Positions 19,237-28,588 of a stretch of DNA of 64,000 nucleotides are shown here, piece by piece. The stretch is from Bacteroidales bacterium (GTDB lineage: Bacteria; Bacteroidota; Bacteroidia; Bacteroidales; Marinilabiliaceae): NCBI GenBank assembly GCA_024401395.1, contig JAKSLD010000004.1, forward strand, positions 1 through 64,000, given 5' to 3'. Numbering within the stretch: the first letter of the stretch is position 1; every line of letters begins with the position of its first letter. The notes under the pieces were generated by a model. It searched no databases. It saw only the letters and a list, made by a program, of their open reading frames with translations, and was not told where the DNA came from. The position numbers were made by a program, and so were the translations under genes.

Positions 19237-20055
19237 ATGAAGTTGATAGTAGATGCCGGGTCGACAAAAGGGCACTGGCAAATAACAAATAAAAATAATG
19301 AAGTTCGACAGGTTTATACTGATGGTATAAACCTGTTGACTCATTCTTGGGAGCATATAGAAGCACAGATTGCGAAGGCCATAGAAAGCGGGTTTTCAGA
19401 AGAGATAGAAAATTTAGAGATATATGCTGCAGGAGGGATAAAAGAAGAGAACAGGAAAGAATTCAAGGAAAAGGTAGCGTCGAGATTCGGGATAGAAGAA
19501 TACAAGATAACAGTTGAGAGTGACCTAGTCCTTGCGGCTAAATCTTTATGCGGGAACAAGCCTGGGGTAGCCTGTATAATGGGGACCGGCAGTAACAGCT
19601 GTCTATGGGACGGGAAGAAAATAGTGAAGAATGTCAGGCCATTAGGGTATATATTAGGAGATGAGGGAAGCGGGGCTGTATTAGGTAAGAAGCTCGTAGC
19701 CAATTGGTTTAAAGGTTTATTGACGGCAGAGACAAGTGAGGCGCTCAGAGAGTATGTAGGGTTAGACTATGGAGAAGTAATGGCAAAGATATATAAAGAG
19801 CCAGGGGCGAATAAGTATCTAGCCAGTATGACGAAGTTCATGGCACAGCATTTAGATAGAGAAGATATCAAATCCATAATAATGGAGTCATTCAGCGATT
19901 TTGTTGAGAGAAATCTGCTTCAGTATGAAGGAGTTGAGATGTTGAAAGTGAATTTTGTCGGCAGTATAGCCTATTATTTCAAGGAAGAATTAGAATTTGT
20001 ACTTGATGATTATGGGTTAGAATTAGGATTGGTTAAGAAAGAGCCACTAGAATAA
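19237..20055 (+). CDS. BadF/BadG/BcrA/BcrD-type ATPase (N-acetylglucosamine kinase-like)
   Basis: 272 aa with the ASKHA (actin-like) kinase pattern: phosphate-1 loop IVDAGSTKGHW, phosphate-2 region GVACIMGTGSNSCLWDG, and the GYILGDEGSGAVLGKKL motif typical of GlcNAc kinase-like BadF members. The benzoyl-CoA reductase activator members have Fe-S cysteines, which are absent here, so a sugar kinase acting on amino sugars from cell-wall turnover is more likely. It starts 4 nt after the porin stop codon, so it is in the same transcript. Confidence 0.82.
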   Translation: MKLIVDAGSTKGHWQITNKNNEVRQVYTDGINLLTHSWEHIEAQIAKAIESGFSEEIENLEIYAAGGIKEENRKEFKEKVASRFGIEEYKITVESDLVLAAKSLCGNKPGVACIMGTGSNSCLWDGKKIVKNVRPLGYILGDEGSGAVLGKKLVANWFKGLLTAETSEALREYVGLDYGEVMAKIYKEPGANKYLASMTKFMAQHLDREDIKSIIMESFSDFVERNLLQYEGVEMLKVNFVGSIAYYFKEELEFVLDDYGLELGLVKKEPLE

Positions 20056-20073
20056 TATAGAAATTCTCTTGAA

Positions 20074-20105
20074 TTTGCGTTATTCATATAACTTCACTAC
20101 TTTTG
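20074..20105 (+). promoter_or_regulatory. Bacteroidota promoter for DUF4199-GT2
   Basis: TTTG at 20074-20077 and TACTTTTG at 20098-20105 with a 20-nt spacer, 26 nt before the ATG at 20131. An exact fit to TTTG-N19-21-TAnnTTTG. Confidence 0.82.
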
Positions 20106-20130
20106 TAGAACAACATTTAGTTATTAAGAT

Positions 20131-20688
20131 ATGAAAATAGATTACAAAGGAGCTAGTACCTGCGCACTTGCGGTCAGCTTGTTTGAGGTCGTCATGACAC
20201 TCGTTCGTATGTATCCATTGCGTCAGACATTAATGGAAGGCGGTACGCTTTTAAGTTTATTACTCACGATTGTAAGTTTTGCGGCATTTGCAGGAGCGTT
20301 GTGGTATTACAAGAAGAACTATAACGTCGATACATTTACATATACCAATGGACTAAAAGTTGGTATGGTTATGGGTATTTTCTATGCTGTTATCCTGGCT
20401 GCGATGCAGTTCTGCATAATGACATTCGACACACAATATGTCAATGAGCTAGTTGAACTTCAGAAGAAGACACTTGCCATGAGTGGTCTGACAGCAGAGC
20501 AGGCACAGATGGCTATGAAGAGCACTACATGGGTATTTTCACCATGGTATATGGCAATTTCGGCTCTTATCGGCAGTTGGATCAGCTGTCTTTTCTACTC
20601 ACTCATTGCTATGATATTCCTCAAGGAGAACGAGGATTACAAAGGAGCGATGAAAGATGTAGAAGAGTCTTTTGATGATAATAAGTAA
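20131..20688 (+). CDS. DUF4199 family membrane protein
   Basis: 185 aa with four hydrophobic segments (about residues 5-22, 38-58, 72-97 and 140-165), the layout of the Bacteroidota-specific DUF4199 family. Its function is not known. It stands directly upstream of a polyprenol-type glycosyltransferase, a pairing that recurs in Bacteroidales, so a role in lipid-linked glycan supply or transport is possible but unproven. Confidence 0.82.
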   Translation: MKIDYKGASTCALAVSLFEVVMTLVRMYPLRQTLMEGGTLLSLLLTIVSFAAFAGALWYYKKNYNVDTFTYTNGLKVGMVMGIFYAVILAAMQFCIMTFDTQYVNELVELQKKTLAMSGLTAEQAQMAMKSTTWVFSPWYMAISALIGSWISCLFYSLIAMIFLKENEDYKGAMKDVEESFDDNK

Positions 20689-20709
20689 AGAGAATTATTG
20701 GAAAGAAGA

Positions 20710-21660
20710 ATGGATCTTTCAATAATAGTCCCTTCGTACAATGAAGAAGAATCTCTGCCACCGCTACTAGAGTGGATAGAACGAGTGGTGGTGGCCGAGG
20801 GTCTTGATCACGAAGTGATAATAGTTGATGATGGAAGTAGTGACGGTTCGTGGGATGTCATAGAGACGCTCGCGAATCGTTATAATGGTATTGTAAGGGG
20901 TGTACGATTCCGCAGGAATTACGGGAAATCGGCCGCTCTTAATGTAGGATTCCAACGTGCTCAGGGAGACGTAGTTATCACGATGGACGCAGATATGCAA
21001 GACAGTCCAGACGAGATACCAGAGCTAGTGAGGATGATACGAGAAGACAAGTACGATTTGGTTAGTGGTTGGAAGAAAGTGCGTCATGACCCACTTTCCA
21101 AGACACTGCCGTCGAAGTTGTTCAATGCTACAACTCGCAAGATATCAGGCATTAAGCTACATGATTTCAACTGCGGACTAAAAGCATACCGTGCTGAGGT
21201 TGTCAAGACAGTAGAAGTTTATGGAGAGATGCACAGATACATTCCTCTATTAGCCAAAGAAGCTGGGTTCAAGCGAATTGGGGAGAAAGTAGTTACACAT
21301 TACGAGCGAAAATTCGGTGTGTCAAAATTTGGCATAGAGAGAACCATCAAAGGATTCCTAGACTTGCTATCGGTAAGTTTCATGGCAAAGTTCGGGAAGC
21401 GACCTATGCATCTATTTGGAGCGTTAGGCACGTTGATGTTCTTTTTTGGATTTATAGCTGCATTATGGTTAGGAGCGAAGAAATTGTGGTATGTATATAA
21501 CGGGCTCAGTATGACGTTATTGACAGATACTCCACATTTTTATATTGCCTTGACCTGCATGATATTAGGTACGCAGTTGTTCCTTACAGGCTTTTTAGCA
21601 GAGCTAGTATGCCGTAATTCCACAGAGAGAAATAAATATCTGATAAAGAAAGAGATATAA
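20710..21660 (+). CDS. Family 2 glycosyltransferase (DPM1/bactoprenol-glycosyltransferase type)
   Basis: 316 aa. GT-A fold with LSIIVPSYNEEESLPPLLEW, nucleotide-binding EVIIVDDGSSDGSW, DxD-type MDADMQDSPDEIP, and acceptor motif HDFNCGLKAYRAEV, then two C-terminal membrane helices (residues about 240-260 and 285-310). This is the dolichol-phosphate-mannose synthase-like layout that moves a sugar from a nucleotide donor to undecaprenyl phosphate. The ATG at 20710 is preferred over the TTG at 20698 because the GT-A strand starts immediately after it. It is in an operon with DUF4199. A repeat-bearing gap of about 230 nt follows. Confidence 0.9.
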   Translation: MDLSIIVPSYNEEESLPPLLEWIERVVVAEGLDHEVIIVDDGSSDGSWDVIETLANRYNGIVRGVRFRRNYGKSAALNVGFQRAQGDVVITMDADMQDSPDEIPELVRMIREDKYDLVSGWKKVRHDPLSKTLPSKLFNATTRKISGIKLHDFNCGLKAYRAEVVKTVEVYGEMHRYIPLLAKEAGFKRIGEKVVTHYERKFGVSKFGIERTIKGFLDLLSVSFMAKFGKRPMHLFGALGTLMFFFGFIAALWLGAKKLWYVYNGLSMTLLTDTPHFYIALTCMILGTQLFLTGFLAELVCRNSTERNKYLIKKEI

Positions 21661-21735
21661 AAGACGAGAGGAAAAAGCTGGAGAGAGACAGGCAGCAGTG
21701 TACAGAAACGAAAATTATCATTTGTAGAACAGCGT

Positions 21736-21801
21736 CTGTATATAGGCTGATATAAGGGAGCGTTAAGAGAGCGTTAAGAGAGTGATAAGGCAGCGATAAG
21801 C
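21736..21801. repeat. Intergenic 11-nt unit array, GAGCGTTAAGA type (site 2)
   Basis: Six in-phase 11-nt units: CTGTATATAGG, CTGATATAAGG, GAGCGTTAAGA twice, GAGTGATAAGG, CAGCGATAAGC. It lies in the gap between the GT2 gene and the CCA-transferase gene (21661-21892). The flanks show nothing else recognisable. Confidence 0.85.
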
Positions 21802-21892
21802 GACACGAAACAAATAAAACGTATAAATACTATAATAAGTATTTGTGGTAGAGACGACAGGAAACATAGAGCAGCAGAATAGTCAACCGACT

Positions 21893-23323
21893 ATGAATCT
21901 GAAGGAGCACCTTACGCACAAAGTATTTGGTGTGGTAAGTGACATAATAGCCGAAAACGGTCAGCAAGCATACGTTATAGGCGGTTATGTTAGAGACCTT
22001 CTTCTGATGAGGAAGTCGAAAGACATTGACATAGTGGTAGTTGGAAGCGGCATTGAGTTAGCTACGGCAGTACACAAAGCCTTCAGAGGGTCGAGGCTGT
22101 CGGTATTCAAGTCATTCGGCACGGCTATGGTCAAGTTGCGAGACATAGAAGTAGAATTTGTAGGAGCTCGCAGAGAGTCGTATCAGAGAGACTCCCGCAA
22201 GCCGATAGTAGAAGACGGGACACTAGAAGACGACCAGAACAGGCGAGATTTCACCATAAATGCCATGGCCATAGACCTCCGCAAAGAGACCTACGGAGAG
22301 TTAGTGGATCCATTTGGAGGTCTATATGATTTAGACGACCTTATTATACGCACCCCATTAGAGCCAGGCATTACATTTTCGGACGACCCATTGAGGATGA
22401 TGAGAGCCATACGCTTTGCATCGCAATTAGGTTTTTCCATTGAGGATGAGACATTTGACGGCATAGTCAGGATGGCTTCTCGTATTGAGATAATCAGTAA
22501 GGAGCGCATTACAGACGAGCTGAATAAGATAATGCTTTCGCCTGTCCCATCGATGGGCATAAAACTGCTAGAGAAAAGCGGTTTGTTGCCATATATACTT
22601 CCTGAGATACAAGCACTTAAGGGAGTAGATAGAGTAGGGCAGCGAGGGCACAAGGATAATTTCTACCATTCGCTCCAAGTCCTTGATACAGTGGCACAAA
22701 AGAGCGACAACCTTTGGTTGAGGTGGGCAGCACTGCTACACGACATAGGAAAGCCAAAGACCAAGAAATACGAAGAAAAGCAAGGTTGGACATTCCACAA
22801 CCACAACTACGTAGGTATGAAGATGGTATCAGGAGTGTTCAGGCGGCTGAAGTTGCCACTTGGTGCAGAGTTGAAATATGTTGAAAAGCTCGTAGAGCTA
22901 CATATGCGTCCGATAGTTTTGAGTGAGGACGAGGTAACAGACTCAGCAGTAAGGCGTCTATTATTTGAAGCCGGAGACGATGTAGAAGATCTGATGACAC
23001 TCTGTGAGAGCGATATTACGTCGAAGATAGAAGAGAAAGTTCAGAGATACTTGCGTAACTTTAAGATAGTCAGACGCAAGATGAAAGAAATAGAAGAGAA
23101 AGACCACATACGTAATTTTCAGCCTCCAGTATCAGGCGAAGAGATTATGTCTATGTTCGGTCTAAGTCCTTCGCCGATGGTAGGTATTCTGAAGAACGCT
23201 TTAAAAGACGCTGTGTTAGACGGAGTTATCCATAACGATTATCAAGAAGCCGTAGACTTTCTGATAAACATGGCGAAAGAACATGATATGCAACCAACTA
23301 AGGAATATGAACAGAAGAAATAA
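21893..23323 (+). CDS. cca: CCA tRNA nucleotidyltransferase with HD domain
   Basis: 476 aa. Class II nucleotidyltransferase head with GGYVRDLLL and the catalytic carboxylates in DIDIVVVG, the RRDFTINAMAIDL motif, the DPLRMMRAIRFASQLGF template segment, and an HD hydrolase domain (AALLHDIGKPKTK). It adds or repairs the 3' CCA of tRNAs. That is needed here because the three tRNA genes in this window do not encode CCA. The frame is open from a GTG at 21845, but the ATG at 21893 begins just before the conserved domain. Its 3' end overlaps the next gene. Confidence 0.93.
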   Translation: MNLKEHLTHKVFGVVSDIIAENGQQAYVIGGYVRDLLLMRKSKDIDIVVVGSGIELATAVHKAFRGSRLSVFKSFGTAMVKLRDIEVEFVGARRESYQRDSRKPIVEDGTLEDDQNRRDFTINAMAIDLRKETYGELVDPFGGLYDLDDLIIRTPLEPGITFSDDPLRMMRAIRFASQLGFSIEDETFDGIVRMASRIEIISKERITDELNKIMLSPVPSMGIKLLEKSGLLPYILPEIQALKGVDRVGQRGHKDNFYHSLQVLDTVAQKSDNLWLRWAALLHDIGKPKTKKYEEKQGWTFHNHNYVGMKMVSGVFRRLKLPLGAELKYVEKLVELHMRPIVLSEDEVTDSAVRRLLFEAGDDVEDLMTLCESDITSKIEEKVQRYLRNFKIVRRKMKEIEEKDHIRNFQPPVSGEEIMSMFGLSPSPMVGILKNALKDAVLDGVIHNDYQEAVDFLINMAKEHDMQPTKEYEQKK

Positions 23324-24230
23324 GGGAATATTATCAAGTGTTATAATATTGACAATAGGAGCGGCGATTTTCTTCATAGTATTATCCAGCAGTAAGACTA
23401 TAGAAGACAGTGAGGCTCCACGATTCAGAGAAGTCACGCCACATGAGACCCATGTGCCCAAGTTGCCAGAGAAGATAGACTTTTGTGGCGAAGAAGTGCC
23501 ATTGGACAGGGTTGATATATACGAATCGCTTGACAGAGAGATGATTGTCAATACATTTGCGCATACCAACACGACATTGATATTAAAGCGCATGACCCGG
23601 TATTTCCCATTGATAGAGAAGGTATTAAAAGAAGAAGGAGTACCTGACGACTTCAAATATCTATCTGTGGCAGAGAGTAATCTGTATGAGATAGCGCGGA
23701 GTCCGGTAGATGCCATAGGATTCTGGCAATTCTTGAAAACCACGGGGAAAGAGTATGGACTAGAGATAAACGAAGAGATAGACGAGCGCTATAATGTAGA
23801 GAAAAGTACCAGGGCAGCCTGCAAATATTTCAGGAAAGCGTACGAAGAATTCGGGTCGTGGACCATGGTAGCTGCAAGTTATAATGGAGGTATGCGAGGG
23901 GTTAAGAACATGATTACCCTACAAAAGCAGAACAACTATTATGATATGATATGGGTAGAAGAAACGGCACGATATGTGTTTAGGATTATATCGTTCAAAG
24001 AGATACTTAGCCATCCGAGCAAGTATGGCTTTAATATTGATGAAGAAAATAGATACAAGCCGTTAGAAGTACGAACTATAGAGATGGATTCCACTATAGT
24101 TGATATAGCTCAATGGGCGATAGACAATGGTACGACCTATAAGAGAGTAAAAGAGTTGAACCGTTGGATTCGTCAGAACAGAATTACAAACCCAAAGAGG
24201 AAGATGTATCGTATACAGATTCCAGACTGA
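23307..24230 (+). CDS. Lytic transglycosylase with SLT domain (MltD-like), membrane-anchored
   Basis: 307 aa. An N-terminal hydrophobic segment (GILSSVIILTIGAAIFFIVL) anchors it or directs export. The SLT domain (residues about 100-215) has the catalytic Glu in SVAESNL, then GFWQFLKTTGKEYGLEIN-ERYN and AASYNGG, the pattern of family 1D/MltD enzymes. It cleaves the MurNAc-GlcNAc bond of peptidoglycan with 1,6-anhydro formation. A C-terminal segment (YKPLEVRTIEMDSTIVDIAQ...) resembles a degenerate LysM. The ATG at 23307 overlaps cca by 17 nt, so the genes are translationally coupled. Located 9 nt before the LysM/PBP gene. Confidence 0.9.
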   Translation: MNRRNKGILSSVIILTIGAAIFFIVLSSSKTIEDSEAPRFREVTPHETHVPKLPEKIDFCGEEVPLDRVDIYESLDREMIVNTFAHTNTTLILKRMTRYFPLIEKVLKEEGVPDDFKYLSVAESNLYEIARSPVDAIGFWQFLKTTGKEYGLEINEEIDERYNVEKSTRAACKYFRKAYEEFGSWTMVAASYNGGMRGVKNMITLQKQNNYYDMIWVEETARYVFRIISFKEILSHPSKYGFNIDEENRYKPLEVRTIEMDSTIVDIAQWAIDNGTTYKRVKELNRWIRQNRITNPKRKMYRIQIPD

Positions 24231-24239
24231 TAGAAAAAC

Positions 24240-26453
24240 ATGAGTAATATGCAATATATGAAGCAGTGGATGCAGTCGAGACGAGTAATTGTCTCGATGG
24301 TTTTGTGTGCATTATGTGGAGGCCTCAGTGCGCAAGAGATTGTGACAGAGAACGGTGTATCGTATAAGCTGTATACAGTACAGAAGAGTGAAGGACTGTG
24401 GCGAATCAGTCACGACAACGGTGTTACTCAAGAAGAGTTGTTAGAAGCGAACCCAGGGCTTCGAGAGACAGGGCTAGTAGAAGGGCTAAAGATCAGGATA
24501 CCTATGAAAGAGGTAAATGTAAATCTTCAGTCATCAGTTCTAAACAGTTCGACGACGACATACGTGGTACAACCAGGAGACAATGCGACACAGATCTCCA
24601 AGCGATATGGCATGAAGATAACAGATTTCTATGCCCTGAACCCAGAGTGCATAGGAGGAATAGCTGCAGGACAGACAGTTAAGGTACCATTGACCATACA
24701 AGTTCAGAGCGATTACCTTACATACAAGGTACATTTTGGGGAGACCATAACCAATATAGCAAAACGCTTCGGTGTTACTACGCAAGATATCAAGAATGCA
24801 AATGAGGCATTAGATATTCATTCCATTTCGGCAGAAACTATGATACGTATTCCGTTGTCGCAGTTACCTGCAGAAGACGAATACTTTATCTATCATCGTA
24901 TGGGAGCAGGAGAGACATTGTATACCCTCAGTCAAAAATATGACATTCTGCTAGACAAGATAAAAGAGAGAAACCCAGAAGCAGATCCTCGAACACTATC
25001 ACTAGGACAAATTATAGTAATAGACAAGAAGTTTGAGGAAAAAGAAGATATAATGCATGAAGTAGCCAAGGACGAGAAATCGGCTTGGTCAATTGCCAAG
25101 AAATATAACGTTCCATACGAAGAGCTAGTATCAGCCAATCCAGACATCAATCTAGAAAAGATAAAGAAAGGAATGATGATACGCATTCCACAGCATCCAG
25201 ATAATTTCGGAGCGATTCCTGTTACAGAGCTATATACGGTTGCGACAGCCTCAATGATAGATTCTACAGAATTGTATGATTATCGCAAGGCAGGCAAGCC
25301 AACCATCAACATAGCATTGATGTTGCCATTTGATGCAGATATAGAGATGCGTCAGATGAACGAGACAGGACAAAATTATGAGAAGTCGACATATACATTC
25401 CGTTCGCGCAGGTATATAGAATTCTACGAAGGAGTAAAGATGGCGCTTGATACGCTAGCTTCGCAAGGAGTAAGTACAAAATTGAGTGTCATAGATGTAA
25501 CAAATAGGCTAGATGCTCAGAATCAGCTACAAAGGCTAAAGACGAATGGCAAGACACCAGATTTGATTATCGGTCCAGCCCATAGCGATGAGATACACGA
25601 TGTTGCATTGTATTCCAGAGAGAACAAGGTGCCAGTGGTACTGCCATTTGCGCAGAGCGACAGCCTTTTGGCAGAAGTTCCATATCTATTTCAAGCGTCA
25701 AAGGTAGATACCATATCGACACCAGTGATAGCCAAGAATATGGTAGACTACTGTGATGGCAAGAATGTTATACTATTAGCATCCATCAGCAGGAAAGAGG
25801 GCGACATAAAGCGTCTTCACATAGTACAAGATATGTTGAAAGCCAAAGGTATTACCCCAGTGTTGCATACATTTGAGACCCATGAGCCAGGAAAATTCCT
25901 AGAAGTGTTGTCGGAAGAAAAGCCAAATGTGCTCTTACTCACTACGACAGAAGAGGCCAAGGCAGGAAGTATACTAGCGGCAATAGCCAATGTATTAGAC
26001 CAGAAGCCAACAGCAAGTCTGCAATTAGTATGTACAGGAGAGTGGCTGACACACCAAAGTGTTGAGGTAGAGGTATATCACAAGTTAAACACCATAGTAT
26101 TCTCAACATTTGCGTTAGACTACACAGACCTAAGTACGTTGAGAGTTCTTGCAAACTATCGTAAGAACTATTTTGCAGAGCCTGTTGCGTTCTCGCCATA
26201 TTTCCAGAAAGTTAGCAACAAATCTGGCTTCAGTACCTATTCATTATGGGGATATGACATAGCCTCATTATTTGTAGGAGCCAGAGTACAGTTCGGACCT
26301 GATTTCTTCCGCAGAATAAACGATTATCAAGTAAACCTGACACAGAGCAACTTCCGCTTCCAGCATGTAACAAACTGGGGAGGAGCTGTGAACGTAGGAT
26401 TAAGGAAAGTAGTGTTTACGCCAGACGGGAAGATAGAAGTAACAGACCTATAA
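24240..26453 (+). CDS. Exported LysM-repeat protein fused to a type 1 periplasmic-binding-protein fold
   Basis: 737 aa. A signal peptide (RRVIVSMVLCALCGGLSAQE) is followed by five LysM-like repeats of about 45 residues each (YTVQKSEGLWRISHDNGV; YVVQPGDNATQISKRYG; YKVHFGETITNIAKRFG; HRMGAGETLYTLSQKYD; EVAKDEKSAWSIAKKYN), which bind peptidoglycan GlcNAc. From about residue 355 there is a type 1 periplasmic-binding-protein domain (INIALMLPFDADIE, YEGVKMALDTLASQG, DLIIGPAHSDEIHDVA). This architecture recalls LpoA, which couples a PBP fold to a penicillin-binding protein, but the family is otherwise uncharacterised. Directly after the lytic transglycosylase, so a murein-remodelling role is a reasonable inference. 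Confidence 0.85.
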   Translation: MSNMQYMKQWMQSRRVIVSMVLCALCGGLSAQEIVTENGVSYKLYTVQKSEGLWRISHDNGVTQEELLEANPGLRETGLVEGLKIRIPMKEVNVNLQSSVLNSSTTTYVVQPGDNATQISKRYGMKITDFYALNPECIGGIAAGQTVKVPLTIQVQSDYLTYKVHFGETITNIAKRFGVTTQDIKNANEALDIHSISAETMIRIPLSQLPAEDEYFIYHRMGAGETLYTLSQKYDILLDKIKERNPEADPRTLSLGQIIVIDKKFEEKEDIMHEVAKDEKSAWSIAKKYNVPYEELVSANPDINLEKIKKGMMIRIPQHPDNFGAIPVTELYTVATASMIDSTELYDYRKAGKPTINIALMLPFDADIEMRQMNETGQNYEKSTYTFRSRRYIEFYEGVKMALDTLASQGVSTKLSVIDVTNRLDAQNQLQRLKTNGKTPDLIIGPAHSDEIHDVALYSRENKVPVVLPFAQSDSLLAEVPYLFQASKVDTISTPVIAKNMVDYCDGKNVILLASISRKEGDIKRLHIVQDMLKAKGITPVLHTFETHEPGKFLEVLSEEKPNVLLLTTTEEAKAGSILAAIANVLDQKPTASLQLVCTGEWLTHQSVEVEVYHKLNTIVFSTFALDYTDLSTLRVLANYRKNYFAEPVAFSPYFQKVSNKSGFSTYSLWGYDIASLFVGARVQFGPDFFRRINDYQVNLTQSNFRFQHVTNWGGAVNVGLRKVVFTPDGKIEVTDL

Positions 26454-26474
26454 AAGATAAGATAATAGACAATA

Positions 26475-28433
26475 ATGATATCAATAAATCAATTAACGGT
26501 TGATTTTGGCGGATTTCGCCTATTTGAAAATATCACATACAATATAAACGAGAAAGACAGACTAGGCTTAGCTGGCAAGAACGGCGCGGGCAAGTCTACT
26601 ATGCTCAAGATTATTGCAGGTCTTCAGCAGCCTACATCCGGCAATGTCTCTATACCAAAGAGTTACAAGATAGGGTATTTGCCACAGCATATGACCCATG
26701 AGAATATCAGAACGGTATTTGAAGAGGCAGAGCAAGGCTTGAAAGAGCTCAAGCAGATGCAAGCTCAGGTAGAGAAGATGAATGAAGAATTATCCTCGCG
26801 AACAGATTATGAGAGCGAAGATTATATGGAATTCCTTCAAGAGCTGACAGACAAGACAGAGCGTCTATCCATGATGGGAGGAGGCAACTATCAGGCAGAG
26901 ATAGAAAAGACCCTGATGGGATTAGGTTTTGAGAGGAAAGACTTTGACAGAAACACAGGCGAATTCTCTGGCGGTTGGCGTATGCGCATTGAGCTAGCCA
27001 AGATATTACTTTCGCGACCAGACATATTTCTGCTAGATGAGCCTACCAACCACCTTGATATAGAGTCGATTCAGTGGCTGGAAGATTTTCTGAAGACATA
27101 TAACGGAGCGGTAGTTGTCATATCCCATGACCGTGCGTTCCTAGACAATGTGACGAACCGTACAATAGAGATTGTATTAGGTCATATTTATGATTATAAA
27201 GCAAATTATACAAAATATCTAGAACTTCGTCAAGAGCGCTTTGAGCAGCAGATGGCTGCCTATAAGAATCAGCAAAAGATGATAGAAGACACAGAAAAGT
27301 TCATCGAGAGGTTCAGGTATAAAGCGACAAAGTCGGTACAAGTTCAGAGCAGAATTAAGCAACTTGACAAGCTAGAGCGAATAGAAGTAGATGATTTTGA
27401 CACATCAGCGCTTAATATCAAGTTTCCACCTGCTCCACATTCAGGTGCTATATCCGTTAAGGGAAAGGCAGTTACGAAGTCGTATGGTGATTTGCTCGTA
27501 TTAGAAAACGTAGATTTTGAGATACCTAGAGGAGAAAAAGTAGCATTTGTCGGTCGTAATGGCGAAGGAAAAACCACTATGGCGCGAATGATAATGCGCG
27601 AGCTAGAGCACAAAGGAGAGATTACGTTAGGGCATAACATCAAGATAGGATATTTTGCTCAGAATCAGGCCGACCTGTTAGATCCCAATGATACAGTATT
27701 TGATACGGTAGACCGAGTAGCCGTAGGAGACATACGTACCAAGCTCAGAGATTTGCTAGGAGCGTTCATGTTCTCGGGAGAAGATATAGACAAGAAAGTA
27801 GCAGTGCTATCAGGAGGCGAAAAGACACGCCTAGCGATGGTCAGACTCCTTCTTACCCCAGTGAACCTACTTATCCTTGATGAGCCTACCAATCACTTGG
27901 ATATCAGAACAAAAGAGATATTGAAGCAAGCAATAAAAGATTTCGATGGAACTGCAATCATAGTATCGCACGACCGTGAATTCCTTGATGGGCTGGCAAC
28001 CAGAGTGTTAGAGTTCCGCAACAAGAAGATAAAAGAGCATCTTGGAGGAATCTATGAGTTCCTGGAAGACAGGCGAATAGAGTCGCTCAATGAACTTAAT
28101 GCTATTGGGAAGAAAGTCGAGACAGTTAAACCTAGTGCTCCTAACAAGCAAGAGCAGAAGCCGGTAGAGCAAAAAGCAGAGTCGAAATTGTCATTTGAGC
28201 AACAAAAAGAGTTGGCTCGAAAGAAAAACAAGCTAGAAAAGCAGCTCAAGGCATCAGAAGAAGCCATAGAGGCACTTGAGGCGCAGATAGCAGAATTAGA
28301 AGAAAAGATGGCCAACTGCACAAGTTCCGAAGCGTTAGCTATGACAACCCAGTATATGACCACCAAAGAAGAATTAGACAAGCAGATGAAGATCTGGGAA
28401 GAGATTGGAGTCGAACTTTCTGATTTCCAGTAA
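26475..28433 (+). CDS. ABC-F family ATPase (ribosome-associated, EttA/YdiF/Uup-like)
   Basis: 652 aa with two complete ABC cassettes and no membrane domain. Cassette 1: Walker A GKNGAGKST, signature FSGGWRMR, Walker B LLDEPTNHLD. Cassette 2: Walker A GRNGEGKTT, signature LSGGEKTR, Walker B LILDEPTNHLD. The linker (PtIM-like) covers about residues 240-320, and the C-terminus is a charged coiled coil (from about residue 555). ABC-F proteins act on the ribosome's E site; some give antibiotic resistance, but this one has the housekeeping layout. Ends before repeat array 28510-28564. Confidence 0.92.
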   Translation: MISINQLTVDFGGFRLFENITYNINEKDRLGLAGKNGAGKSTMLKIIAGLQQPTSGNVSIPKSYKIGYLPQHMTHENIRTVFEEAEQGLKELKQMQAQVEKMNEELSSRTDYESEDYMEFLQELTDKTERLSMMGGGNYQAEIEKTLMGLGFERKDFDRNTGEFSGGWRMRIELAKILLSRPDIFLLDEPTNHLDIESIQWLEDFLKTYNGAVVVISHDRAFLDNVTNRTIEIVLGHIYDYKANYTKYLELRQERFEQQMAAYKNQQKMIEDTEKFIERFRYKATKSVQVQSRIKQLDKLERIEVDDFDTSALNIKFPPAPHSGAISVKGKAVTKSYGDLLVLENVDFEIPRGEKVAFVGRNGEGKTTMARMIMRELEHKGEITLGHNIKIGYFAQNQADLLDPNDTVFDTVDRVAVGDIRTKLRDLLGAFMFSGEDIDKKVAVLSGGEKTRLAMVRLLLTPVNLLILDEPTNHLDIRTKEILKQAIKDFDGTAIIVSHDREFLDGLATRVLEFRNKKIKEHLGGIYEFLEDRRIESLNELNAIGKKVETVKPSAPNKQEQKPVEQKAESKLSFEQQKELARKKNKLEKQLKASEEAIEALEAQIAELEEKMANCTSSEALAMTTQYMTTKEELDKQMKIWEEIGVELSDFQ

Positions 28434-28509
28434 GATGACCTGTTGGGAAGGAAGTATATGTAGTAATTGTTATTAAATTGATAATATTATATAATACTGG
28501 CAAGAGCGT

Positions 28510-28564
28510 CTGAATAGTGTCTGTATTAAGGGAGCGTTAAGAGAGCGTTAAGAGAGCGTTAAGG
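28510..28564. repeat. Intergenic 11-nt unit array, GAGCGTTAAGA type (site 3)
   Basis: Five in-phase 11-nt units: CTGAATAGTGT, CTGTATTAAGG, GAGCGTTAAGA twice, GAGCGTTAAGG. It lies between the convergent ABC-F and MATE genes (28434-28588). No clear terminator is seen in this gap. Confidence 0.85.
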
Positions 28565-28588
28565 GAAGAGAGATGATAAGAATTGTTA

